NCBI GenBank assembly: GCA_937957915.1
Contig: CALGNZ010000023.1
Span: 1 to 47,554, forward strand
DNA: 47,554 bases
Direction of reading: 5' to 3'
From: an uncultured Granulosicoccaceae bacterium
GTDB taxonomy: Bacteria; Pseudomonadota; Gammaproteobacteria; Granulosicoccales; Granulosicoccaceae
The translations under genes were made by a program, and so were the position numbers. The notes below the pieces were generated by a model. It was not told the DNA's origin and searched no databases. It was given only the letters and a program-made list of their open reading frames with translations. Below, one piece after another: positions 1-8,940 of this stretch (position 1 is the first letter of the stretch; each line of letters starts with the position of its first letter).

Positions 1-1110
1 TCTGCAGCCGACATCTCACTGCCATCGCAACTGGCGTGGACCGCTTATGGCACAGGGTCAGCTGGTTATAACCAGTCTGTCGCCATCGGTGCCGCTCTAA
101 AAAACTCGCTGGGAGTGAACCTGCGTGTCTTGCCCGGTAAAAATGATGTTGCGCGCACAGAGCCCCTGCGACAGGGCAAGGTTCAGTTCTCGGCGACGGG
201 TGTTGGTGGCTCATTCATGGCTCAGGAGGGCGTGTTTCAGTTCGGTGCAGAAAACTGGGGACCACAATCGGTACGTGTACTGCTCGCCAACAATGGCGGT
301 GCAGTGGGTTTAACGCTGGGTGTAGCCCGAGACGTTTGTGAAAAAGTGGGCAAACCAGATTGTGAGGGGTTTAGCTATGCTGATCTGAAAGGTCAACGCG
401 TTGCATGGGTCAAGGGTGCGCCTGCACTCAATGTTAACAATGAAGCGTATCTAGCTTACGGCGGCCTGACCTGGGACGACGTAACCCGTGTCGACTTCGG
501 TGGCTTTGGTGATTCATGGAAAGGCATGGGCAACGACGAAGTAGATGCCGTGTTTGCTTCGACCAACTCCGGAATGGCCTACGCGCAGGAATCAAACCCG
601 CGTGGTCTGGTATGGCCCGTACTTGACCCGGATGATGCCGAGGCACTTGCACGTATGCAGAAAGTGGCACCGTTTTTTTCCATCGTTAGTGCAAAAGTTG
701 GCGCAGGAATAGATGGCGGGCCACCATTGACTACGGCCGGCTACGCGTATCCGGTATTGACCGCAATGGAGTCACAGGATGCTGATCTTGTGTACAACAT
801 GACCAAGGCCATGATCGAACTGTTCCCCGACTATGACGGCAATGCACCAGGCATTGGTGGCTGGTCAAAAGACAAGCAGAATTTCCAATGGGTTGCTCCC
901 TATCACGACGGCGCCATCCGCTACTACAAGGAGACCGGCATGTGGACTGACGAAGCCCAGGCACACAACGACAATCTGTTAAGCCGTCAGCAGGCACTGC
1001 AAACGGCATGGCAGGAACTCAAGGATGCCAAGCCGGACAATTGGGCTGACGCATGGGATGCAAAAAGGCGTGAGGCACTAAAGGCGGGTGGCTTTGAAAT
1101 AGTGTTCTAA
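1..1110 (+). CDS. TAXI-family TRAP transporter solute receptor (5' end missing)
   Basis: The frame is open from the first base, so the N-terminus with its signal peptide lies outside the window; 369 residues are visible. The segment around residues 13-25 (TAYGTGSAGYNQS) is the typical glycine-rich start of the mature TAXI receptor, and the rest (the LPGKNDVART, AYGGLTWDDV and GGFGDSWKGM segments) fits that family. TAXI receptors are periplasmic proteins that bind a solute and hand it to a fused TRAP permease driven by an ion gradient. The fused permease gene follows after about 150 bp on the same strand, which supports the call. The substrate cannot be deduced; family members bind glutamate-like or other carboxylated compounds. 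Confidence 0.9.
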   Translation, partial: SAADISLPSQLAWTAYGTGSAGYNQSVAIGAALKNSLGVNLRVLPGKNDVARTEPLRQGKVQFSATGVGGSFMAQEGVFQFGAENWGPQSVRVLLANNGGAVGLTLGVARDVCEKVGKPDCEGFSYADLKGQRVAWVKGAPALNVNNEAYLAYGGLTWDDVTRVDFGGFGDSWKGMGNDEVDAVFASTNSGMAYAQESNPRGLVWPVLDPDDAEALARMQKVAPFFSIVSAKVGAGIDGGPPLTTAGYAYPVLTAMESQDADLVYNMTKAMIELFPDYDGNAPGIGGWSKDKQNFQWVAPYHDGAIRYYKETGMWTDEAQAHNDNLLSRQQALQTAWQELKDAKPDNWADAWDAKRREALKAGGFEIVF

Positions 1111-1262
1111 GCCGTTTGTAGACACGGGTTAAAACCTGGTGGTATGCGGGCCACATTGTGTGTGCTCGCATACCTGACAGACAGCAAGACTTGTAATCAC
1201 CGCCTTGCAGCAACTGTTCTTGCGGATGGCTACACCACTCGCTCTGACGACTCAATTGCGTT

Positions 1263-3302
1263 TTGCGCCCGGGCTCTCGGCTTACGCATTCAGGCTCTGG
1301 CAGCAAAATCACTTTGACCAACCGCAACGCTAACAAGAGCGAACCTCGCATCACTGACAATATCGATAACAAGAAACTTACTCTTGCCCGCACTGACATA
1401 GGCATCGCCGCCAGAACAGCCGTTATCGTTCTGACCCTGTCTGGCATTATGCTATCTATCTATCAGCTGTTTAACCTCGGCAAGTACGCAATTACCCTGC
1501 TGCAGGGGCAGTATTTATATCTGCTTGCCGGCCTGTTTCTGGCGCAGGTATTTCTTTGTTTCCGCCTGCAACACAATTCGCCTTCAACCCCGCCCTGGTA
1601 TGACTGGCTACTGTCGGCCGCGTCGCTATGTGGCATGTTTTATTTTGTAATCACCGCCGAGCAAAGCCTCGACTCAGGGTGGGAGTACGCTGCACCGGAG
1701 GTGGCTCGATGGTTTTCTTTGCTGATATTTTTTCTAATACTCGAAGGTACCCGGCGCGCTGGTGGTATTGCCCTTTTTATTATCGTCGCTCTGTTTTCTG
1801 TGTACCCCACTTTCGCAGATAAAGTACCGAACCCGCTCAACGGATTCGCCCAGCCGTTTTGGGATACCGTGCCCTACCACATTATATCTGCCGAGAGCTC
1901 GTTCGGTATTCCGATGCGAGCATTTGGCACTCTGGTTATCGGCTTTATACTTTTTGGCGCTGTTCTGCAACGAACGGGTGGAGGGCAATTCTTCAATGAC
2001 CTTGCGCTGGCACTAGTCGGCCGCTTCCGCGGTGGCGCTGCAAAAGTCGCGATATTTGCATCGGGCTTCATGGGATCAATGTCGGGCTCGGTGATATCCA
2101 ACGTGCTGACCACCGGCGCGGTGTCGATTCCGGCCATGAAAAAATCTGGCTTCAGCCCTCGCTATGCAGCCGCCACCGAGGCATGTGCATCAACCGGCGG
2201 TGTCCTGATGCCACCCATTATGGGGGCTACTGCTTTTGTTATGGCCTCATTTCTCGAGCGACCTTATATAGAAATTGCGCTGGCGGCGACGATACCTTCC
2301 ATTCTCTACTACTTCGGCCTCTTTACCCAGATTGATGCCTACGCGGCCAAACAAGGACTAAAGGGTATGCCCGCAGAGGATTTACCCTCCCTGCGCAGTG
2401 CAATCAAAAGCGGCTGGCTGTACCTTTTCGTTTTTGCATTACTGATTTATATGATGGTAGCGCTACGGCAGGATACCCTGGCGCCCTTCTACGCCACTGC
2501 GCTTTTACTGGTGATTAACCAGATGTTGAAACGCCACCGATTCACCATCAACAGTGGTGCCGATCTGATCTTTGGTGTCGGACGCTCATTATCAGAGCTT
2601 ACCGCCGTACTACTCGGCGTTGGTTTAATTGTAGGTGCATTCTCCGCAACAGGGCTCGCCGGCACCCTGGTAAATGATTTGGTATTTATGGCGGGGGACA
2701 ACGTCATTGTTCTTCTGTTAATGGGCGCATTAACAGCTTTTGTCTTCGGTATGGGAATGACGGTTACCGCCTGCTACATTTTTCTGGCAGTGGTATTGGC
2801 GCCGGCATTGGAACAAGCCGGCTTAAACCGAACCGCGGTACATCTGTTCATTCTCTACTGGGGCATGGTCAGCTATATTACGCCGCCTGTAGCACTGGGT
2901 GCATTTGCAGCCGCAACCATGGCGGGCGCGACACCGTTTCGTACCGGGCTCGAAGCCATGCGTCTCGGCGGGGTTATCTATATCGCACCATTTTTCTTTG
3001 TGTTGAACCCGGCTCTGATCGGAGTAGGCTCCCCTGGCGAAATCGCTTTGGTTCTGTCAACCGCGCTAATCGGTATCACCATGATATCCGGAGCACTACA
3101 GGGACACGTCAGCTACGTTGGTGGATTAGGCGAGGGTGTCACCGGATTTATCGCGCGAGTTGTGTTGTTTATGGCCGGCCTTCTTTTCGCGGCACCGGGC
3201 AACGACACACTTGGTGTAAGCCACTTGCAATTTAGCCTGGCCGGTCTTGCTCTTGCTCTGGGTCCGCTGTTTTATGCATGGACACGGCATCGCGAGAGCT
3301 AA
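1263..3302 (+). CDS. TRAP transporter fused permease (small plus large subunit)
   Basis: This is a membrane protein of 679 residues if it starts at the TTG at 1263. The reading frame closes upstream at 1245 and holds no ATG before the first membrane segment, so the true start is this TTG or the TTG at 1314. Four N-terminal helices (about residues 50-185) match the small DctQ-like subunit. The remaining dozen or so helices match the large DctM-like subunit, including the GSMSGSVISN and GGVLMPPIMGATAF stretches typical of the DctM domain. This single-chain fused form is the usual partner of TAXI receptors, and a TAXI gene lies directly upstream. It should form the inner-membrane secondary importer. 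Two strong hairpins follow the gene. Confidence 0.93.
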   Translation: MRPGSRLTHSGSGSKITLTNRNANKSEPRITDNIDNKKLTLARTDIGIAARTAVIVLTLSGIMLSIYQLFNLGKYAITLLQGQYLYLLAGLFLAQVFLCFRLQHNSPSTPPWYDWLLSAASLCGMFYFVITAEQSLDSGWEYAAPEVARWFSLLIFFLILEGTRRAGGIALFIIVALFSVYPTFADKVPNPLNGFAQPFWDTVPYHIISAESSFGIPMRAFGTLVIGFILFGAVLQRTGGGQFFNDLALALVGRFRGGAAKVAIFASGFMGSMSGSVISNVLTTGAVSIPAMKKSGFSPRYAAATEACASTGGVLMPPIMGATAFVMASFLERPYIEIALAATIPSILYYFGLFTQIDAYAAKQGLKGMPAEDLPSLRSAIKSGWLYLFVFALLIYMMVALRQDTLAPFYATALLLVINQMLKRHRFTINSGADLIFGVGRSLSELTAVLLGVGLIVGAFSATGLAGTLVNDLVFMAGDNVIVLLLMGALTAFVFGMGMTVTACYIFLAVVLAPALEQAGLNRTAVHLFILYWGMVSYITPPVALGAFAAATMAGATPFRTGLEAMRLGGVIYIAPFFFVLNPALIGVGSPGEIALVLSTALIGITMISGALQGHVSYVGGLGEGVTGFIARVVLFMAGLLFAAPGNDTLGVSHLQFSLAGLALALGPLFYAWTRHRES

Positions 3303-3372
3303 CCTGGATAGGGCATTAAAGCCACTAAACCTGCATCAGGCCGCGCGTACGTTCGCATTCGAGAGGCTCCAC

Positions 3373-3398
3373 TCGCAGGATACATAGACTTCCTGCGA
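3373..3398. terminator. Hairpin downstream of the TRAP permease
   Basis: Perfect 8-bp inverted repeat TCGCAGGA / TCCTGCGA with a 10-nt loop, 70 bp after the permease stop. There is no clear T-tract. It lies between two converging genes and could end transcription from either side. Confidence 0.45.
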
Positions 3399-3422
3399 TC
3401 CTGCAGTGCTACAAATGAATGG

Positions 3423-3445
3423 CTCCGCTGCTTGCATCAGCGGAG
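3423..3445. terminator. Second hairpin downstream of the TRAP permease
   Basis: Perfect 8-bp inverted repeat CTCCGCTG / CAGCGGAG with a 7-nt loop, 24 bp after the first hairpin. It again lacks a T-tract. The pair lies between the converging permease and glutathione transferase genes and probably insulates them. Confidence 0.5.
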
Positions 3446-3527
3446 TTACACTCTAAAATTTCTGTGCTTCATGCTAAGTGAAAAGCCACACAATCACACT
3501 TTATTAATGCTATGCATTGACTAGCAC

Positions 3528-3563
3528 GGCAGCATCAAGGGCGGCATCAAGGGCAACATCAAG
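3528..3563. repeat. Three tandem 12-bp repeats at the 3' end of the GST gene
   Basis: Units GGCAGCATCAAG, GGCGGCATCAAG and GGCAACATCAAG follow one another without gaps. The last unit contains the stop codon of the minus-strand glutathione transferase gene, so the repeats sit exactly at the gene's 3' border. Confidence 0.8.
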
Positions 3564-4251
3564 CCGCCACTCTACCCTTTCGACCCATGCCGTCATACCT
3601 GTCAAGCAGTGACTCAAACCACTTATATACTGCAGTATCTTCATTTAGATAATCTGCACTGGACGAGGTGCGCAACCACTGTAACGCGCCGAACACCACA
3701 TAGTCGGCAAACAATGGTGAATCACCTCCGATAAAAGGTTGTGTTTTCAAGGTCAGCTCCAGCGGAACCAGAGCCCGGCCGAGTCCATCACCATTTTTGG
3801 GATGCTTAGCAGAGAACTCCTCAAGGGTGCAGCCGAACATTTTTTCGCGCGAGCGACGAAAAAATGCCTGATCAACCGGTGCCAGTGAATTGTGGATATC
3901 GAGCAGGCACAACTTAGCTACTTCGGGGTGCAGTGCGGTCTGTGACCAATTGATAATCTGTATTGTCAGTGCCTCGGCAGCTTTACCATTAAAAAGACCC
4001 GGAGCGTCCGCGTAGGTGGCCTCGAGGTACTTTGCAATCTCCAGACTTTCCTCGACTACGGTATCGCCATCGCGAATGACCGGAATACGGCGTGTGTCTC
4101 CCCCCTCAATGGTTGCCACTTCTGTAAAAGGGGTCGGGATAGTTTCCCAGTCCAGCCCTTTGTGCGCTACCGCCATTCGAACTTTCCAGCAATGCGGACT
4201 GAAAAGCCGCTCTGGATTTGCGCCACAGAGCTCGTATATTTGTATTGTCAT
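3559..4251 (-). CDS. Glutathione S-transferase family protein
   Basis: The chosen start is the ATG at 4251, giving 230 residues. A longer frame reaches upstream to 4413, but its first 54 codons do not resemble a GST and the thioredoxin-like fold begins right after this ATG (MTIQIYEL). The N-terminal domain (about residues 1-80) has an active-site segment SPHCWK (residues 18-23), where a serine or cysteine would activate glutathione. It also has the cis-proline/ESLEIAKYLE signature used to bind the gamma-glutamyl part. An all-helical C-terminal domain follows. Cytosolic GSTs of this type conjugate or cleave thioethers or ethers. The substrate is unknown. The gene stands alone, converging with the TRAP permease gene. 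Confidence 0.87.
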   Translation of the reverse strand: MTIQIYELCGANPERLFSPHCWKVRMAVAHKGLDWETIPTPFTEVATIEGGDTRRIPVIRDGDTVVEESLEIAKYLEATYADAPGLFNGKAAEALTIQIINWSQTALHPEVAKLCLLDIHNSLAPVDQAFFRRSREKMFGCTLEEFSAKHPKNGDGLGRALVPLELTLKTQPFIGGDSPLFADYVVFGALQWLRTSSSADYLNEDTAVYKWFESLLDRYDGMGRKGRVAA

Positions 4252-4712
4252 TGTTGCAGGTTTCCGTAACTCGATTAATAAGAAGACTTTACCGGCGAAC
4301 AGATGATCGCCGCACCTCGGAGAATTATGCTGTTTGTGCAAAGAAAGCAATGGAAGACAGACGTTAATACCTAACTTACCATGCAGGGACAGTAAAGCCT
4401 GCGTCAGGTTCAACTTTTCATCTCGATTCAGCGCTCACTGCCAAACAGACCCGGGCATTGCAGTACCTGTCTATATCAGGCGCAGCAAGCAACCCGATAC
4501 AACAACCCGATACAACAACCATGCGGTAACATAAAGTATCCAGCTGTGGTGAAATCAATAGAGTCAATCTCTACAGTGGTCAGCCGCAGCAATATTCTAT
4601 ACGTAACAGATATATTTTTTTCGACTCTCGCGCTTACGGCGCGCAATTGCATGATTCTTCAGACATAGTCACAGAATGCTCCCAATCCCATTGAACAATC
4701 TCTCATGCTACA
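4252..4712. other. Intergenic region between divergent GST and HisA-like/methyltransferase genes
   Basis: No convincing gene is present. The region must carry promoters for both divergent genes, but I could not place confident -35/-10 pairs. It contains a short direct repeat, AACCCGATACAAC twice in tandem plus four bases (4491-4520). Confidence 0.6.
4491..4520. repeat. 13-bp tandem repeat, 2.3 copies
   Basis: AACCCGATACAAC occurs twice back to back and is followed by AACC. It lies in the divergent intergenic region about 200 bp upstream of the HisA-like/methyltransferase fusion. Confidence 0.8.
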
Positions 4713-6317
4713 ATGTCGACCTCACAACCGCGACGCTGCGGTGTATTCGTTAACGAGCCACGCACCCGCACGACAAGAGCCGCTACTATCCAATCAACGC
4801 CACTAAACGCCACTGATTTCCTCATTTGCCCTGCCTTGCATCTCAAAGGAGGTAAGTCTTTTGATTTTACCGAGAACACCGAGGGCGAATCTACTATTCC
4901 TGAGTTACCAGAGCCTGTTGCCTGTGCCGAGTACTGGGCTGAGCAAAATGCAGCCTGGATTCACATTATCAATGTAGACGCAGCACACGACGAAGACGCC
5001 AGTCATAACTGGCCTTTGATAGAGCGCATCTGTGAACTCCCGATCTATGTTCAATACGGCGGTGGTATTCGAACCATGGAAGACATCGACTGGGCTATAC
5101 GCATTGGCGTTACCCGGGTTCTGATCAACACTGCTGCTGTAGAGAATCCATTGATGGTTGCACAGGCCATTGCCAAACACGGAAGTGAGCGATTTGCGCT
5201 GTCAATTAATACTGATTCCGAGGGAGAAGTCAGGACACACGGCTGGCGAATGGCGGGTGGTCAGCACGCCGTCGCGCTCGGTGTACAAATGTACCGATTG
5301 GGTATTACAACTGCGGTTCACACCAGTATTCAACCTGACGGCACAATGAGTGGAACCGACCTGGAGATCTCAAAAGAACTGGCTCAACTCACCGGGCTGA
5401 ACGTCATTGTTGGTGGTGAAGTACGCGATATGGATGATGTTGTGGAATGTTACAACCACCATGGCATCAGCGGTGTATTGATTGGCAAGGCATTGCACAC
5501 CGGCAAGATTGACCTCAATCGCGCACTTCGCGCAACCAGACAAAAACTCGCCTTTGAATCCGGTCTGCCGCAGTGGAAGCAGGAGCAACAATCAATCAAG
5601 GCTCAAATTCGATACGAGCTTTCCGCGCAGAATTTATTTAACCACTTACCTGGCAACAAATTGATGCGAACACTGGATGCCGGTGGTGGAAACGGCATAG
5701 ACAGTTTACGCCTGGCCAAGATGAACTATCCGGTCGACCTCGTGGATACCTCGACATCCATGCTGCACGATCTGCAAGCCAGTGCAGAACTGCTCGGCAT
5801 GTCCAATGCGGTGACTACCCACTCCTTCGATATCAGAGAAATCAGAAAACGATTCGACAGCGACACTTTCGACTTACTGCTCTGCCACAACGTGATTCAG
5901 TACTCGGATGACTGGGAAGACCTGTTAGTCTCAATGCTCGCACCGCTAAAAAGGGGCGGCATATTTTCTCTGATCACACGCAACAAGCATGCGGTGCCCT
6001 ACGATGCCGCACTAGACGACTATGAACTGAACGAACTACCCGAGTTGCTCGAGGAGCCACATGGCAAGTCAGGAGTTTTCGATGCAGACATATCTTTTTT
6101 TACGGTCGGCTTTCTCACTCGCTGGCTTGAGCAACATCACTGCAATCTGATTGCCGACTACGGTGTATTCTGCCTTTACAATCATCACAGTGTATCGGCC
6201 CGGTATGACGATCCGGCGAATGTTGCAAAGCTGCATACACTTGAAAAACACCTCGGTGCAAAAACGCCATACAAGGAGACTGCGCGTTATATACAAATCA
6301 TTGCACAAAAATCCTGA
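4713..6317 (+). CDS. HisA-like barrel fused to a SAM-dependent methyltransferase
   Basis: This 534-residue protein has two domains. Residues about 36-285 align by eye with HisA, the phosphoribosylformimino-AICAR-ribotide isomerase. They keep the phosphate-binding YGGGIRTMED (115-124) and VGGEVRDMDD (233-242) turns and the QPDGTMSG (207-214) turn. Both catalytic aspartates of HisA are replaced. The ALDL motif reads ALHL (His43), and the second aspartate, in the ALDV strand, reads ALSI (Ser164). Residues about 295-534 are a class I methyltransferase with motif I LDAGGGNGID (331-340) and a CHNVIQY post-II motif. The only ATG start leaves a 35-residue leader before the barrel and no clear ribosome site. 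No histidine gene is nearby. The function is unknown; the barrel may bind a phosphoribosyl-type ligand that the second domain methylates. Confidence 0.88.
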   Translation: MSTSQPRRCGVFVNEPRTRTTRAATIQSTPLNATDFLICPALHLKGGKSFDFTENTEGESTIPELPEPVACAEYWAEQNAAWIHIINVDAAHDEDASHNWPLIERICELPIYVQYGGGIRTMEDIDWAIRIGVTRVLINTAAVENPLMVAQAIAKHGSERFALSINTDSEGEVRTHGWRMAGGQHAVALGVQMYRLGITTAVHTSIQPDGTMSGTDLEISKELAQLTGLNVIVGGEVRDMDDVVECYNHHGISGVLIGKALHTGKIDLNRALRATRQKLAFESGLPQWKQEQQSIKAQIRYELSAQNLFNHLPGNKLMRTLDAGGGNGIDSLRLAKMNYPVDLVDTSTSMLHDLQASAELLGMSNAVTTHSFDIREIRKRFDSDTFDLLLCHNVIQYSDDWEDLLVSMLAPLKRGGIFSLITRNKHAVPYDAALDDYELNELPELLEEPHGKSGVFDADISFFTVGFLTRWLEQHHCNLIADYGVFCLYNHHSVSARYDDPANVAKLHTLEKHLGAKTPYKETARYIQIIAQKS

Positions 6318-6384
6318 GCCATAATTCAGGGGCTGAGCTTAACCATTTTTAAGTGACTTTTTGGCGCAAATAAAGGTAGTTTGC

Positions 6385-7269
6385 ATGAAACTCCACCACA
6401 TCTTTCTAGCTCTTGGCATCGCATCAGGTCTGATAGCCTGTAGTTCTGACTCTTCATCTGAAGCAACAGAAGAGGTAACCGTCAACACACAAGGTCAAAG
6501 CCCTGGCAATGCTGGCGTACCCGATGACAGACCCTTAGACAATGACAGGCTTAACCTGGTTGGCCTGATAAAAATAGAGCCCAACAGCTCTGATGCAGAT
6601 TTCTCACGAGCTGTTTTCGGGCGACTGGACACCGCACTCACCGTTAGCGCGATGGAGCAGTTCTACTACCCTGACAGCGACGATTGCGCATTCAGCCTCT
6701 CGGCGGGTTCGCCCGAAATTTCCGGCCCGCAGTTCGTCGTGCTCGATCAGTTTCCAGCAAAAATCAGCGCTGGTGAAACCATCATCTTAAGCAGTGACGC
6801 GGGCACCTACGCGACTCTCGAACGTAAAATTGACGAGTCGGGTCCATCCTACGAAACCAACGTACGATTAAGTGGCTCCGCTCCAGGCGGACTATTTGCT
6901 GACATACCAGGCGATGAGTTTCCGGCGTTCACAAATATCAGATTGGGTGATGTACCCGAACTGCAGGTAATTACCCCGGCCGATGGCCAAAGCATTACAG
7001 CCAACACCAGGTTTACGTGGATTGCCAACGACGTACCAGAATCTGTTTTTGAGCTCTATATGGCCGGAGCCACCGGCGTTGGCGATGAGGTCATTCTGGT
7101 AAGCTGCGCGATTGTAGACGACGGTAGTTTTAGTTTCCCCGAAAACGTACGCAGGGCTATTGGCGAAAACTATAGCGAACACTGGAGCTCGTTTCTACGA
7201 GTGGTGTATCGCAAGACACAATCCGACAACGCTATCGTGTTCGTCGCCAACAGCGTCAAGAGTCAATAA
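6385..7269 (+). CDS. Hypothetical lipoprotein
   Basis: The start is the ATG at 6385, preceded at a good distance by AAAGG (6372-6376). The N-terminus MKLHHIFLALGIASGLIAC is a type II signal peptide with a lipobox ending in Cys19, followed by a serine- and acid-rich linker, so the protein should be lipid-anchored in the cell envelope. The remaining 270 residues look like a beta-rich extracytoplasmic protein. The segment around TPADGQSITANTRFTWIAN resembles the start of an Ig-like or fibronectin-like module. I recognise no catalytic motif. The gene is 67 bp downstream of the HisA-like/methyltransferase fusion on the same strand and may be co-transcribed, but nothing links their functions. Confidence 0.8.
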   Translation: MKLHHIFLALGIASGLIACSSDSSSEATEEVTVNTQGQSPGNAGVPDDRPLDNDRLNLVGLIKIEPNSSDADFSRAVFGRLDTALTVSAMEQFYYPDSDDCAFSLSAGSPEISGPQFVVLDQFPAKISAGETIILSSDAGTYATLERKIDESGPSYETNVRLSGSAPGGLFADIPGDEFPAFTNIRLGDVPELQVITPADGQSITANTRFTWIANDVPESVFELYMAGATGVGDEVILVSCAIVDDGSFSFPENVRRAIGENYSEHWSSFLRVVYRKTQSDNAIVFVANSVKSQ

Positions 7270-7351
7270 TTACGCACTGTACCGTATCAGGCGCACGGCA
7301 CTGCTGTTCATTCAACAGCGTCCTGTCACTACTTAAAAAAGGGGACTTAAT

Positions 7352-7381
7352 GACGGGGACCTGCAGACAGCAGACCCCGTC
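7352..7381. terminator. Hairpin between converging lipoprotein and GIDE genes
   Basis: GACGGGG (7352-7358) pairs perfectly with CCCCGTC (7375-7381), and an inner CTG/CAG can extend the stem. It sits between converging genes and is a candidate bidirectional terminator, although a T-run is lacking on both sides. Confidence 0.5.
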
Positions 7382-7393
7382 AGGCTGTGCCTT

Positions 7394-8320
7394 TCAGAAC
7401 AGGTACGCGCAACTTGTCAGGCAACAGGAAACAGCAACCACAACGTTAAAATTCGATAACCTCGAGAACTGCGTGGCCAACTGATCCGGGTGGCGGTCAG
7501 AAATCAACATCGGCATACCATTGCGTGGTCGGCGCACTACATTTTCTACGCGGTCCACAGCTTTTTGCGTGAAAATATCGCGTGATATTTTTTTCGCCCG
7601 CCTGACAGCGCTTTCCCATTCAGCAGCATCGAGTTCACCATTCTGGTCAACATCAAACTCCTCGAGTAACCAGGGCTTATCTTTCTTCCATTGTCTGAGC
7701 AGATTACCAACATCAGCATTTTCATTGTAGGAAGATACAGAACAACCGTCAGCGCGCATCTCGCCAATGACATACATGTTCGCACCATGGCGGATATATT
7801 TAGAAGAATAGAAAGTACCGTGGCTGGTCCAGATGCGCTGATCGCTGGAAATTACTGTGGCATTTTTCGGATCAATAACACAGATTCCCGAGTCATCCCG
7901 GATAACAAACGACAGTTCACTGGCACCTACCTGCAAGGGTATCGGACGCGGCCTGAAAATGAAGTATCGATGCCACACACACGGCGGTCCAGACATAAAA
8001 CCCTGTATCTCACGGTTGCCATGAAACTCACATTTGCCCTGCAACTCAACAAATCCCTGCGCTGCACTTGCAATTTTCGAACGTGGGGTGTCAGTTATAA
8101 ATCGATGAATAGCCTTAGCGCGCACAGCAGCCCAGACTGCAAAACAGCTCGCAAACAGGTAGCCTGTGCCTTTAACTGCCTCACTATGTATATTGCCGAA
8201 GATCAGAGCACTGACAATCGCAATTGCCAGCAGATCAATGACCCAGGGAGATACAAACCCCAGAGGAGAACCAATGGAATCGCTTGGTACTGATAGTACT
8301 CTATCTATGGATACAGTCAT
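7394..8320 (-). CDS. GIDE-domain membrane protein with an EF-hand
   Basis: This 308-residue protein has two hydrophobic segments near the N-terminus (about 26-66). A central region follows that matches the bacterial GIDE domain: GFVELQGKCEF near residue 90 and SGPPCVWHRYFI near residue 110. The GIDE family is shared with eukaryotic MUL1-type membrane ubiquitin ligases, but bacteria lack the RING part and the role there is unclear. Residues 223-234 (DVDQNGELDAAE) form a complete 12-residue EF-hand loop with Asp/Asp/Asn/Asp/Glu at the calcium positions. The C-terminus ends in a short hydrophobic tail. The lemA gene begins upstream and ends 44 bp before this start; LemA and GIDE proteins are known genomic neighbours, which supports the call. 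Confidence 0.85.
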   Translation of the reverse strand: MTVSIDRVLSVPSDSIGSPLGFVSPWVIDLLAIAIVSALIFGNIHSEAVKGTGYLFASCFAVWAAVRAKAIHRFITDTPRSKIASAAQGFVELQGKCEFHGNREIQGFMSGPPCVWHRYFIFRPRPIPLQVGASELSFVIRDDSGICVIDPKNATVISSDQRIWTSHGTFYSSKYIRHGANMYVIGEMRADGCSVSSYNENADVGNLLRQWKKDKPWLLEEFDVDQNGELDAAEWESAVRRAKKISRDIFTQKAVDRVENVVRRPRNGMPMLISDRHPDQLATQFSRLSNFNVVVAVSCCLTSCAYLF

Positions 8321-8364
8321 CAGAGCTATCCAGCGCTGGTTGTGAAAGCGCGAGCGGAGGACTG

Positions 8365-8940
8365 CTAGGCTGCGAAAAGCTCTTCCAGATTGACATCCGT
8401 CAACTCGTGTTCACTCACTTTAAACAACTGAGCCTGGCTGAAGGAAAATGCACCTGCAACAACATTAGTTGGGAACTCCTCAACAACAATATTGTTAATA
8501 TTGACTGAGTCGTTGTAATACTCGCGCCTGTCAGCGATAGCATTCTCAAGCGAACTGATTCGACTTTGCAGGCGCAGGAAGGACTCATTACTTTTAAGTT
8601 CAGGATAGTTTTCGGTCAGCGCAAACAGGCGACCCAGCGTGTTGGACATGAACGACTCCGCCACACCGAGTTCCGCCATGTCGCCTGACTGCATGGCATT
8701 AGAAACCTGAGACCGCGCCAGCGTCACCTTTTCGAGTGTCTCCTGTTCGTACTTCATGTACTCGCGGCAGGTCGTCACCAGCTTGGGCAATTCGTCGTGG
8801 CGCTGTTTTAACAACACATCAATATTGCTCCACGCAGCTTTCACGTTATGCTTTAGACGCACCAGTCGGTTGTAAGCCATTACAACGTAAACAATTATTC
8901 CGGCAATAGCCATAAGCAGTAATAACGTGACAGAGCCCAT
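8365..8940 (-). CDS. lemA: LemA family protein
   Basis: The 191-residue protein has one N-terminal membrane helix (about residues 4-22) followed by a long helical, charged cytoplasmic part. The signature segments are VKAAWSNIDVLLKQRHDELP after the helix, then SQVSNAMQSGD and a C-terminal YYNDSVNINNIVVEEFPTN, which are characteristic of LemA (PF04011). The start is the ATG at 8940 with AAGAGG eight bases upstream (complement of 8949-8954). LemA proteins are widespread inner-membrane proteins of unsettled function, often paired with TPM-domain or GIDE proteins. Here the GIDE gene follows after 44 bp, so the two very likely form an operon and a membrane complex. Confidence 0.95.
   Translation of the reverse strand: MGSVTLLLLMAIAGIIVYVVMAYNRLVRLKHNVKAAWSNIDVLLKQRHDELPKLVTTCREYMKYEQETLEKVTLARSQVSNAMQSGDMAELGVAESFMSNTLGRLFALTENYPELKSNESFLRLQSRISSLENAIADRREYYNDSVNINNIVVEEFPTNVVAGAFSFSQAQLFKVSEHELTDVNLEELFAA

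Noticed and set aside
4691..4713. TTGAAC and TACAAT as a leaderless promoter
   Set aside because: The spacing of 12 bp is too short for a sigma-70 promoter.
4846..4853. A perfect AAGGAGGT ribosome site inside the HisA-like gene
   Set aside because: The start codon at a suitable distance is TTG in another frame, and the barrel would lose its first strand, so it is probably chance.
4713..6317. Reading this gene as an ordinary hisA
   Set aside because: Both catalytic aspartates are replaced, a methyltransferase is fused, and no other histidine gene is adjacent.
7691..8293. A 200-codon plus-strand frame
   Set aside because: It is wholly antisense to the GIDE gene, has no family signature, and the opposite strand has clear domain conservation.
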